From Gnetum montanum (lineage: Eukaryota > Streptophyta > Gnetopsida > Gnetales > Gnetaceae), in assembly GCA_015680685.1 (NCBI GenBank), contig MNCI01033500.1, positions 409,285-473,284 of the forward strand: a stretch of DNA of 64,000 bases. Reading direction: 5' to 3'. A program made the position numbers and the translations under genes. Positions 24,246 to 33,956 of the stretch are shown one piece after another (within the stretch, counting starts at the first letter, position 1; each line of letters opens with the position of its first letter). A model generated the notes under the pieces. It was not told the origin of the DNA, made no database searches, and saw only the letters and a list, made by a program, of their open reading frames with translations.

Positions 24246-24364
24246 TAATATTTATGTTGACTTGTCATGAGTGTAGAGAGCATTTTTGATTTTTGGATTT
24301 TGTGTGAACAATAAGTTCATAGGACTTTTGAATTTTATGAGTTTTTGAACTATTTATAAATGCA

Positions 24365-24385
24365 TGTGTGTATATATATATATTG
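24365..24385. repeat. (TA)n microsatellite
   Basis: GTGTGTATATATATATAT, short simple repeat in the predicted intron. Confidence 0.8.
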
Positions 24386-25089
24386 GTTTTAACTTTTTAA
24401 TCCCTTCCTTTGCATAATGATAATTTTTGTTTTTTACTTCATCTCTAGAGGCTGGAATAATGAGGAATATAGGCTAACATAAATGAAAATAAATTTAAAT
24501 AAATAAAATAATAGGGAATAAAATAAAATAAAAGGAAATAAAATAAGATGTTTTGGGTTCAAAAGGGGGTTTTGAAGTGGGGGAAGGACTTTTGTGCTAG
24601 TGTGAGTTCTTGATTGTAGCATGAGCTAGGAGTGCAGTGTGAGCTACAACGTCAGCATGAGCAAGGCAAAACATGAAGGACAAGGGCAGAGGAAAGGCAA
24701 GCTGAGATAAGGGAAAGAGGTAGGTAGATTTGGCATTTTTGGAGGAGAGTGAAGAGCTTCTCCAATGTCTCCCCCAAGCCAAGATTCCAACGTGGGATGG
24801 GGTCCTGCACAAGTAAGCTTGTTTTCTCTTGTTTTTCTCCAACATTTTACAAATAGTGAGACCTTGGGTAGAATTTTGGCTACGATTTTTTGGGTTGCTT
24901 TGGGATTTATCTGGGATTTGTGGCATCAACATGAGCGCCTAGGGCATGTGTGTAAGGCGTGAGTGCTAGGAATGTCCATAACAACATGAGTTTTTTGGGG
25001 CTTCCTGCATTGTGGGATTTTGGGGGTTCCTGGAAACATGGGGGTTTTTGCCTTTCTTAGGTCTTCTTGAGCTGTAGGGTTTTGGGATT

Positions 25090-25215
25090 TCCTAGGCATC
25101 TCAGGCCATAGGGTTTTCAGGGCCTTTTTTGAGCATGTCAGGCCACAGGGTTTTTAGGGCCTTTTTCGGGCATGTCGGGCCACAGGGTTTTTAGGGCCTT
25201 TTTCAGCTTCCTAGG
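25090..25215 (+). repeat. Direct repeat, 3 copies of ~53 bp (CACAGGGTTTTTAGGGCCTT)
   Basis: Units read GGCCACAGGGTTTTTAGGGC then CTTTTTCGGGCATGTC. Located in the first intron of the antisense gene. Confidence 0.75.
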
Positions 25216-25254
25216 CCAGATTTCCTAGTAGCTTGAGTGTGTTGGATTTCTTGG

Positions 25255-25930
25255 TAGAGCAACGTGAGCTGCAAACAAGGGTACCAGGGTAGGGTAGCGT
25301 GAGCTACAAAATTTTAGTTCCAGGTAAGGTAGCATGAGCTGAAAAGTTTTAGTTCCAAGTAGGGCAGCGTGAGCTACAAATTTTCAGGTTTTTAGGCAAG
25401 GTACCATGAGCTGCAAATTTTCGAGTTTCAGGCAAGGCAGCGTGAGCTCCAAATTTTCAGGTTTTTGGGTAGGGCCTTCCTATCTTCAGGCCAGGAAATG
25501 ACCAGTGTGAATGTGGGTAGGGTTCTACTAGGGATAGGCATCATGGGTTTCTAAGAGAGAGGCACCATGGGTGGCTGGATCCCTACAATGGGAGTTGCTA
25601 GTTCCCAGCTCATACTAGAATGCACAGAACCCAGCGTGAGTGTTGGGGAGGCAAGCATAGCAAATTTTGCTGGAGCAATCCCAGCGTGAGCCCTCCTAAC
25701 ATGAGTCACTTTTCAACAGTAGTGTGAATTCCTCAGCGTGAGCAGCTGACCAGGCCCAGCATGAGTATGGACTCGGAAGATTAGCGTGAGTTGGGCCACG
25801 AACAATGTGAGTTTGGGCCACTAAGGCCAGCATAAGTTTGGTCCACAAACGCCAGCATAAGTTTGGGCCATGAAGGTCAACGTAAGTTGTTCCAGCATGA
25901 GTTGTGGAAGGGGTTACCTCCATCATGAGT
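25255..25930 (+). repeat. Dispersed GTAGCGTGAGCTGCAAATTTT repeats
   Basis: At least six ordered copies lie between 25,255 and 25,470 (GCRTGAGCTRCAAA followed by TTTTAGTTTC), then looser CAGCGTGAG or CAGCATAAG copies up to 25,930. The same word fills the U3 of the B LTRs and the B leader (44,825-45,070). Confidence 0.7.
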
Positions 25931-25933
25931 GTT

Positions 25934-25938
25934 TAGAC
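25934..25938. repeat. Target-site duplication of A, left copy (TAGAC)
   Basis: TAGAC precedes TGTACTA at 25,939 and follows GTTTCA at 36,386-36,390. Confidence 0.93.
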
Positions 25939-26516
25939 TGTACTATCCGAAATCATCAGTCCCTGGCTGGAATCAAATAGAAACTAGGAGATCCCCGAAC
26001 AAGCAAAGGTAAGGCTGGATCCCCTGCCTTTGCTTGAGGGCAAGCTAAAATTAACGAAGGCAGAGTACATTGGGTGGTCTGCATGCGGATCAGACAAGGA
26101 TTTCCCTGAATGTACACCTATATTTTGTATGTTGGGTTATATGTAAACGGCGTAACAGATGTAAAACTGAGCGTAAATGTACAAGAATGTAAATAGTAAG
26201 CGCACAAGAACAAATGAAAATTGTAACAAATCTTGGCCAAAAATGTAGCAATATTATTGCATAATGAAAATTACAATGCACCAGTCTAGACGTAGTTGTG
26301 GATCTGACACAAGGTAGATGAAAAGCCCCGGTGGATGCAGAGGGATGATGGTGTGCTGGTTCAAATTGCAGGCACAACGTAGAGGCTGTATGTTCAGCGT
26401 GCAGGGTTGAAGTCCAGCGTATAAGATGTAGGGTTCTCAATTTGCTTAGTCTGGTCTGCCCCAATTTTTGCCAAGATGCCTCCAATTCTTTGAACCTCGA
26501 TCTAGTCAAAAATTAT

Positions 26517-26529
26517 AGTTTTTATATGG
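26517..26529 (-). promoter_or_regulatory. TATA box of the A 3' LTR
   Basis: CCATATAAAAACT on the - strand, conserved at 34,526-34,538 in the 5' LTR, just downstream of the repeat-filled U3. Confidence 0.55.
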
Positions 26530-26641
26530 GTTTCGATGTTAGACTTGGGTCTAAAAGGGGATGAGTGGCTATAAGGTGAGAAAAATTCGGATCGGGAGAC
26601 AGGTGGTGCGTTGACCGAGTGCAGGATATGTTACAACTGTA

Positions 26642-26790
26642 CAGCGTACAACATGCCAGCGTACATAATGTTAGCATATAGCATACTAGCGTATAGCATG
26701 TCAGCATATAGCATGCTAGCATACAACATGCCAGCATACAGCATGCGAGCGTACAACATGCCAACGTACAACATGCCAACGTACACCAAA
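26642..26790 (-). repeat. 15-bp tandem array in U3, 10 units (left LTR)
   Basis: The + strand unit is CAGCGTACAACATGC with variants. The other LTR has 7 units at 34,651-34,755. Because 15 is a multiple of 3 it produces open frames on both strands, which are not genes. Confidence 0.92.
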
Positions 26791-26828
26791 AATGTACCCA
26801 ACGTACACACATGAAAATGCTTCATTTT

Positions 26829-28160
26829 AAGGTCAAAACTTGATTTTTGGGTACCTGAGAGCTACTAGGGACCCTAGGGAAAGTCCTGGGGGGTCCAGAT
26901 GCTCAGTTCTTACATGTTTTGACTCATTTCTGGGGCCCAAAAGTTGCTCTACGCTGGCTACATGCTAGGTGTACAAGAATGAAAGACCACCATTTGGAGC
27001 CCAAAATTTGATTTTCAAGTGCCTGAGAGCTACTAGGGACCTTGGGGAAGGTCTTAAGGGGTCCATACACTTAGTTCTGCCATGTTTTGACTCATTTTTG
27101 CGGCCCAAAAATTGCTCTACGCTGGCTACACGCTGAGTGTATACGCTGGGCATACAGGAATGAAAGACCATCATTTGGAGCCTAAACTTTTATTTTCAAG
27201 TGTCTGAGAGCTACTAAGAACCTTGGGGAACGTCTTGGGGGGTCCAGACTCTTAGTTCTAGCATGTTTTGACTCATTTCTGGGGCCCAAGAGTTGCTCTA
27301 AGCTGGCTACACGCTAGGTGTATATGCTAGGCGTACAGGAATGAAAGACAATCATTTGGAACCCAAAATTTTATTTTTAAGTACCTGAGAGCTACTATAG
27401 ACCTTGGGGAAGGTTCTTGGTAGTCTAGACACTCAATTCAGGCATGTTTTGACTCATTTTTTAGGCCCTAAAAGTTGCTCTACCCTGGCTGCACGTTGGG
27501 CGTACAGGAATGAAAGACTATCATTTGGAGCCCAAAATTTGATTTTCAAGTACCTAAAAGCTACTAGGGACCTTAGGGAAGGTCTTGGGGGGTCTAGACA
27601 CTCAATTTTGGCATGTTTTGACTCATTTTTGTGGCCTAAAAGTTGCTCTATGCTGGGCATATATGCTGGGCATACAGGAATAAAACACCATCATTTGGAG
27701 CCCAAGACTTGATTTTCAAGTGTTTGAGAGCTGCTAGGGACCTTGGGGAAGGTCTTAGGGGGTCCAGATGCTGAATTCTGGCACGTTTTGACTCATTTTT
27801 GGGGTCCAAAAGTTGCTCTACACTGGTTGCACGCTGGGCGTACAGGAATGAAAGACCATCATTTGGAGCCTAAAATTTGATTTTCAAGTACCTGAGAGCT
27901 ATTGGGGACCTTGGGGAAGGTCCTAGGGGGTCCAGACACTCAATTCTGGCATGTTTTGACTCATTTTTGGGGACCAAAAGTTGCTCTATGCTGGCTGCAC
28001 GCTGGGCATATAGGAATGAAAGACCATTATTTGGAGTCCAAAATTTGATTTTCAAGTGCCTGAGACCTATTGGCGACCTTGGGGAAGGTCCTGGGGGGTC
28101 CAGATGCTCAATTCTGGCATGTTTTGACTTATTTTTGGAGCCCAAAAGTTTCTGTACACT
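26829..28160 (-). repeat. ~168-bp tandem repeats in U3, 8 units (left LTR)
   Basis: Marked by GGCATGTTTTGACTCATTTT once per unit, with GAATGAAAGACCATCATTTG and TACGCTGGCTGCACGCTGGG. Some units are longer by a ~13-bp CGCTGGGCGTATA insert. The 5' LTR also has 8 units, so the array predates this insertion. Confidence 0.93.
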
Positions 28161-28410
28161 GGGCATGTATAGGACAGCGTACAGGATGCATACTTAGTGA
28201 AAACCAAGTATTTTGAGCTCAAGATTTACCAAGTTTGATGCCAGATGTCATTGTAGTCTTCTGTGGGTCCCAGAGCACCATTTCTTATTAAGTTCAACTC
28301 TACTTGAAACTTTCTATGAGGCCCTCAAGCTTTAGTCATGCTGGGGAGCATCATGACTTAACTCGATTCTTGTTGGAGAAGTACTAAGCTTAGAATTTTG
28401 TGGTGTTTCA

Positions 28411-28464
28411 TTAGCCCCTCTTTGTTGACGCTTGGAGGAATCAACCCAAGAAGCGTCGACAAAG
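28411..28464 (-). promoter_or_regulatory. Polypurine tract and hairpin of A
   Basis: Arms CTTTGTTGACGCTT (28,420-28,433) and AAGCGTCGACAAAG (28,451-28,464) pair at 13 of 14 positions. On the - strand AAAGAGGGGCTAA runs into the LTR start. Confidence 0.8.
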
Positions 28465-29609
28465 AAGTACAAAACACCACAAGAAACTTAGTAGCATTGT
28501 CCTTCGACACTTGGCCAGATGTCATCGCACCATGTTCAGTAGTACATGGGATTGGGGAAATGAAGTTTGTAGCTAGATAGGGAAATGAAAATTGTGGGGA
28601 TTGGAACCTGATCAAGGGATTGTGCATGGTAAAGGGGATGCTCTGGTGTGTATACGGGTCATGCTAATCCTTGTCAATAGCCATTGTTTAGTAGACTTAG
28701 AATCAAGACATGAGATGTGTGTCCTTTGGCGGAACAAGACTCTTGTTTAGTGTTTAAGAGGACTTGTTGGCCGCGTGATAGTGGGTTGCATTCTCTGGAG
28801 GAACAGGCCCCTTGTTTGGTGTTAAAGAGAACCTGTTGGTGGAGAGCCAAAGCTACGCAATGAGATGTTACTTGAGGTTTTGAGACATGAGTGTTTGTTT
28901 CCAAGACAACTTCCTTCCCGCCTAAGGCTTATGGGAAGTGCCAAGGGTCTTGTGGTTCATTTTTCCCTTTGCTCTTTGCTCTTTGCTCTTTCTTTCTTTT
29001 TCTTTTTGTTCTTTTGCATTTTTTTTGTTCTTTTTTGTTTTTCATTCATTTTTTTTTGTTTTTCATTTTTTTCTTATCTCTTTGTTTTTTGGAAAGAGCT
29101 TTCTTTCAATTTTGCACTCATGTTCATGTGCCATATTGTGTGTTGCAATTTCTTGAGTGTCACAGTGTGTAATAGTGTGCTCAAAGTTTTGGGGTGTACG
29201 GGGTGTATCTGGGAATTGTAACTGGGTAGGAAAGGGAATAAGAGTGTTGGGGAAATGGAGAATGTATTGGGAATAGGGAATGTACTTTTAAACAGATTGA
29301 TTAACCTGGTTGCGTGTGTCAGAAACAATGTGGCACCTTGTCACCGTGATGAAGTGTATCCGTGTACGAGCACCAATGGGTGTTATCCTGCAAACACAAC
29401 TCCAAGAAGATAAGAAAACCACAAGTGAACGAGTTAGCAAATATTTCAAATGTGAATGTGACTAATGCGAATGGAGGCACCATGTGAAACTTAAGGTAAA
29501 CAAAATGAACAATAGCAATGTTGTCAGAGCCGGTGTGATGAATGATGCAGCAGGCATTGATGAAGAAATGTCATGAATTACAGCCACAGATGAATGTGCC
29601 AGAAATGAT
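28465..29609 (-). other. A 3' UTR with purine-rich tract
   Basis: Homologous to the B 3' UTR. The tract at 28,966-29,094 is almost pure A/G on the - strand. No conserved coding sequence is present; the short hydrophobic or Lys-rich ORFs here reflect base composition. Confidence 0.6.
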
Positions 29610-30045
29610 CTTTCCAATTTATAGTCTTAGCAGACTGTCATGGGTTAGTTTTACGTCATAACCCATTGGACATTGCTAGTTTATCGTCGTAGCGGACGGT
29701 ACAATGCTAGTTTATAGTCTTTGCGGATTATGAAGAGGTAAGCTAGTTTATAGTCTTAGCAGACTCTGGTGAATGAGTCTGACAGTTTAGTGTCATGTCA
29801 GACAGAGCTTTGTGGTGTCAGTTTACCGTCATGATGCCAGGACATTCTGTGGTATCAGTTTTAAGTCATGATGCTAGGACTGCTCTGTGTGGATGCATGC
29901 GTGTGCATCTGTATGATCCTGTAAACAAAAGCTACTAGAGAAAACAATATTAAATAGCAACTGCAGAAAGCCTGAATTGAAATGCACCAATAAATACAAA
30001 ATAATGTGAAATAGTGGTAGTTTAAGGCCTTTTCGGGCCATGAGA
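29610..30045 (-). repeat. 3' UTR array of A plus one array-2 unit
   Basis: 29,610-29,890 has about 8 units such as GCTAGTTTATAGTCTTAGCG and CAGTTTTAAGTCATGATG. At 30,010-30,045 one unit reads GGCCTTAAACTACC on the - strand, the type found just upstream of pol in B. The two array types are about 120 bp apart, where pol would be. Confidence 0.8.
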
Positions 30046-30303
30046 GAACACATAAGCTAATACAATACAAACTAAGGTGACATATGCATAACGAACAAAG
30101 GTGAAGAGTGGGTGGAGATCAGACGTGTCTTTGGCCGTAGGGGAGTCTTGATTATGCAGTTGTTTCTTAGTCAGACATGGTCTAGGAGGCGTGCTATTTT
30201 TCTCTGGGAGGCTTTCAATTTTTACCCCTCGTTCAGGCATTTTAGCTCTAAGTGTTGTGTTTGTTGTTGTGGGTGTTGCTTCAAGAGGCTTCTCTCTCAA
30301 GAC

Positions 30304-30981
30304 CTATGACATGTCTATGTTGTGGTCAACTTGAAAGCGAGTGTTGTCATCATGTATAATGACTTGTCCACCTTCGTATGGAAGGTGGATTTCTTGATGT
30401 ATCAGTGAGGAAACGACTTGTTGTTGTGCTAGCCAAGGTCTACCAAGAATCATGTTGAAACTCGGCATCTCTTCTATGACAGTGAATTTCGTGTTGGTGG
30501 GGAATTGTTCTCCTACCACAAAGGCTAAGTTGATTATGCCCTTAACTGTGACACATGATCCATTGAAAGATTTTAAACACGTGGTTTCTGTTGGCATGAT
30601 CTCATCTGCCATGCCTAGTTTGTCAATGATGGAGTATAGAACTACATTTGTTTTTGCACCGTCATCAACATGCACTCTGCGAATGGTACATTGCCCAACA
30701 CGTACACTAATTGATAATGGAGCTATTATGACTTCCCCTCGTTGAAGGTTACATTTAACTACATCCTCATGAAAGGCTAAGGTGTTTGAACCCAATCCTT
30801 GTGGTGTGTGTTGTGAAATCGTTACACGGATGGATTCCATGTTAGCAAGGATGTCCTCTGTAACAGGAATCGATGCTAACGTTTGCGCTAAGGCTTCACG
30901 ATGAGCTGATGATGTCATGAGCAAATCATACAAGCTCATGGTTGTGTTCTTTTGTTTGAGCGTTTGTTTCACATAGGCCAA
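30304..30981 (-). CDS. Aspartic protease of A (gag-pro C-terminal part)
   Basis: Retropepsin for Gag maturation. HVDDGAKTNVVLYS carries D-D-G-A, and MILGRPWLAQQ is the second conserved block. The frame is open for 225 codons, so the domain is intact, unlike the protease of B where the catalytic Asp is Asn. It continues in the frame of the Gag tail after an intervening TGA. After the stop the same frame stays open to 30,022 and includes a hydrophobic stretch (VTLVCIVLAYVF), possibly chance. No RT follows. Confidence 0.85.
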   Translation of the reverse strand: MAYVKQTLKQKNTTMSLYDLLMTSSAHREALAQTLASIPVTEDILANMESIRVTISQHTPQGLGSNTLAFHEDVVKCNLQRGEVIIAPLSISVRVGQCTIRRVHVDDGAKTNVVLYSIIDKLGMADEIMPTETTCLKSFNGSCVTVKGIINLAFVVGEQFPTNTKFTVIEEMPSFNMILGRPWLAQQQVVSSLIHQEIHLPYEGGQVIIHDDNTRFQVDHNIDMS

Positions 30982-33463
30982 TGTAGCTACAAAGTTTGTG
31001 TTGTCTGTTGTTGTGTTGGTTGCCTCTGTATGGGTTGAGGGCTTGGGCCTAGTTTGTTTGGGTTTAGGGGCAAGGCCCCTAGTGTTCAGTTGTTGTATAC
31101 TAGGTGTGTCCTTTTTTTCAACTGTGGGTGTTGTTCATTGTTTGTTTGTCCTCTTCTGCTGCCATTTGGTAGGGTTATCCGTGTTGTTGGCAAGGTTGAC
31201 TCTTGAGGGAGGAGAGGTTGAGACGTTTCCTATAGTTGGGCTGAGGGTAAGTGAGGGGCCATCACATGGTGGCACTTTTATGAAAAATGGGAGTTTAGAA
31301 GGTGTTGTTTTTGTTTGACTAGCCTGTTGTGGCACCTTGATAATGAAAGGTTTCTTTGTTGTTGTCGTTGGTGCAACATGCCAGTTTAACATCTTAGCGG
31401 ATGACTGTGGTGGTACTTTGACCACAAAGGGTGTCTTCGGTGCTTGGGATTGCATTGCATCTAGCCATTTTAACATCTTAGCGAACGTATGAGGTGGTGG
31501 TACCTTGACCACAAAGGGTGTCATCGGTGCTCTAGGTGGCACCTTGGTTATTATGGAAGGTATCTTGCTCATAGAGGCAGAGGGGATCGTTGCCTTGTTG
31601 GGAGGCACACGGATCACAAAAGGTTGCCGCACAAGTTTAGGCTTACTATCTATGCCAATGGAGTTTATAACATAGGGGGCATCGTCTATGCTCGGTTGAT
31701 TCAGGGTGTTGATGTTTAGTTGGCCACGTTCTATCATTGCTTGTAGATCATCCTGTAATGCATGACAGTTGTCGATATTGTGACCGAACATCTGGTGGTA
31801 GTGACAAAATTGATCTAATTTGAAGTGTCATGGAACTGGGGGCTCATTTGGTGCTACTAAGGTGGGGTTCCTCAGTAGCTCACAGTACCTATCATGTCTT
31901 TGATGGGAATTTTCCACTACTTGCTTGTATTGGATTTGCCCATTTCTAAGGATTTGCTCTAGTAGTTTAGAGGGTCGCGTGGGCAGCGACGTATACTTAG
32001 AGCGATCCTTGCGCTAAAACTTGGTTGTTGGAGTGGCCCTTGTTCTTGCAAGCGGGTTGGTACTAGTGTTTGTTGTTTTTGTGCTTGCGGCTACAGTTTC
32101 CATTGTTGTCTGTTGTTTGGCAACATGTTGGTTCTTGTGAGCCACATAGGTGGGGTCATTGCTGGTTTGTGTAGCTTGTTCAATGTTCTTGATCTATACG
32201 AATGCTTGGCTCAACGTTTGAGCACTTAGGTAGTATAGTTTTGACTTAATGAAGTCATTCACGGCTCCCTTCAGAATCGTAAGCAAATACTTTTTAGGGA
32301 TGGGCTGCACTCCATCATTGGATGAACTTTTGCACAGGCTCAAGTGGTGCTTGTTTCACCTATATCAAAGTGTCTAGGGTTGCTTCAGGCTTTAGGTTGT
32401 ACTTAAACCTAGTAACGAATTGGTGTAACAGATCTTCGAGAGAGGATATGGAGTTACATGGCAAGACTCTGTACCAGTCTAAGGCTACGCTCATTAAGGA
32501 CATAGCAAACATGCACAAGATTGCGTGGGGCCAAGCTTGAAGTAATAGAGTTTCTAATCGAAACATCACTAAGTGAGCATTTGGATCTCCCTTCCCATTG
32601 TATTTGGTCAGCTATGGAAGTTTGATTCCCTTGGGCAAAGCTAACAGTGGCACTGAAGTGCTAATTGAATCATCGTGGTAGAAGTCTAGTACTTTAACTT
32701 GTTCAGTGTTTGCCATTTTGAGGTACTTTACCTCTTCAGCTAATGCTTGCATCATTTGTTTGGCTTCTACCCAGTCTTGAGCGGTAGGCAGATTAGTTGG
32801 TTGGGGAGGTTGTTGGGTTGTCATTTGTTGTTGTGGAGCAATGTTCAGGGTTGTGATTGTGGGGTGTGACACGTTGAAGTGAGTGGGTTGTTGAACAAGG
32901 GGTATGGTTTCTTGCCTAGCCACAAACTATGAAGTGACACCCTGGATATGTGGGGCCGATGTAGTGAAAGTGGCCCCATACGTTTGCCCGTGCGGTATGT
33001 ACTAGGTGGAGATGGGGGTGGGTAATCTCTATTGGGATATTGGTGCTTGTGTGCTCATTGACACTTGGTGAGTGGCTGTCTGTCCCATGTGAGGATGGAA
33101 TGATGGGTTCACGTAGGCATGGGGACTGAGGATGTGGTATGAATCCTTAGGTTCAGATTATGCCTTGAAGTCATCTACATCATGGTGGTTTTGGGGCTCC
33201 TCATTGGGTCGTCGTGTGTTTTGGCCCCTTGCTAGAAGGAGCTGGGAGATGAGCCTATGATGAGGATCAGAAAGGGGGATGATGTTATATAAGGAGGGAA
33301 AAAATTCATGACCTCCCATGTATATGTGCTCGAAGTTTCGTTTTGCCTCCTATTCTGTGAGGTTAATAGAAAGGTTGGCCTGAATCTTCACACAGATGTA
33401 GTTATACTGTTCTTGTGTGGGGACTATGAAGGTGCGTGTGTTGGAGTTTTGAGATGATTCCAT
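30982..33463 (-). pseudogene. Gag of A
   Basis: Structural capsid protein. It starts MESSQNSNTRTF at 33,463, the same start as in B (MESSQ). The capsid core is typical of Ty3 Gag: YNGKGDPNAHLVMF (near 32,590), then SLEDLLHQFVTRFKYNLKPE. A zinc-knuckle-like motif CHYHQMFGHNIDNC lies near 31,795-31,836. The C-terminal part has six spaced copies of PFVVKVPP / PFIIKVPQ. The capsid region and the tail are in different frames, and several stops lie between 31,800 and 32,360, so it is a pseudogene. Confidence 0.85.
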
Positions 33464-33593
33464 GGTGATGCATGCTTGGGCAAAGTGATCCATGTTGGTG
33501 GTAGTGAGTACTTAGACTGGCTTGATGTTTGGTGCAAATTACGGTGAATTCGGCTTTGAAACGGATGTGTTTTATGTGTTTTTGTTGAAAAAA

Positions 33594-33887
33594 CACTGTA
33601 GCGAAACTATAGTAGCGTAAAGTACTGTAGCAGCGTAGACACTGTAGAAGCATACACACTGTAGCAACGTGAACACTGTAGCAGCATAGACACTATAGTA
33701 GTGTGAACACTATAGCAGCGTAAACACTATAGCAGCGTAGACACTATAGCAGCGTAAACACTATAGCAGCGTGAACACAGTAGCAGCATAACCCTGTAAC
33801 AACATAAATACTGTAGCAGCGTAGACACTGTAGCAATGTAAACATTGTAGCAACGTGAACACTATAACAGCGTAAACACTGTGTTTG
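33594..33887 (-). repeat. 17-bp tandem array in the A leader, about 17 units
   Basis: The + strand unit is CACTGTAGCAGCGTRAA. It lies between PBS and gag start, in the untranslated leader where packaging signals usually sit. Confidence 0.93.
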
Positions 33888-33932
33888 AACAGGTAATGTG
33901 ATCAGTGTTTCGATTAAGCAAAAAACAAGTCA

Positions 33933-33951
33933 GGCCCTCCTTCTAGCGCCA
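33933..33951 (-). promoter_or_regulatory. Primer-binding site of A
   Basis: On the - strand TGGCGCTAGAAGGAGGGCC lies 5 nt after the 5' LTR end. It begins with the TGG that pairs with a tRNA 3' CCA. The tRNA is not assigned here. Confidence 0.85.
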
Positions 33952-33956
33952 TTTTC

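Larger units (their letters stand above)
25939..28410 (-). repeat. 3' LTR of A
   Basis: Homologous to 33,957-36,385. On the - strand it begins TGAAACACCACAAAATTC. U3 holds eight ~168-bp repeats and a 15-bp array. A TATA (CCATATAAAAACT on the - strand) lies at 26,517-26,529. Confidence 0.95.

Noticed and set aside
26611-26825. Open frames on both strands with YNMPAYSM / MLYAGMLYAS repeats
   Set aside because: They are the translation of a 15-bp tandem array; both strands are open only because the period is a multiple of three.
30022-30300. Possible transmembrane protein after the protease of A (VTLVCIVLAYVF)
   Set aside because: It lies after a stop codon, overlaps the start of the array region and has no counterpart in B or E1.
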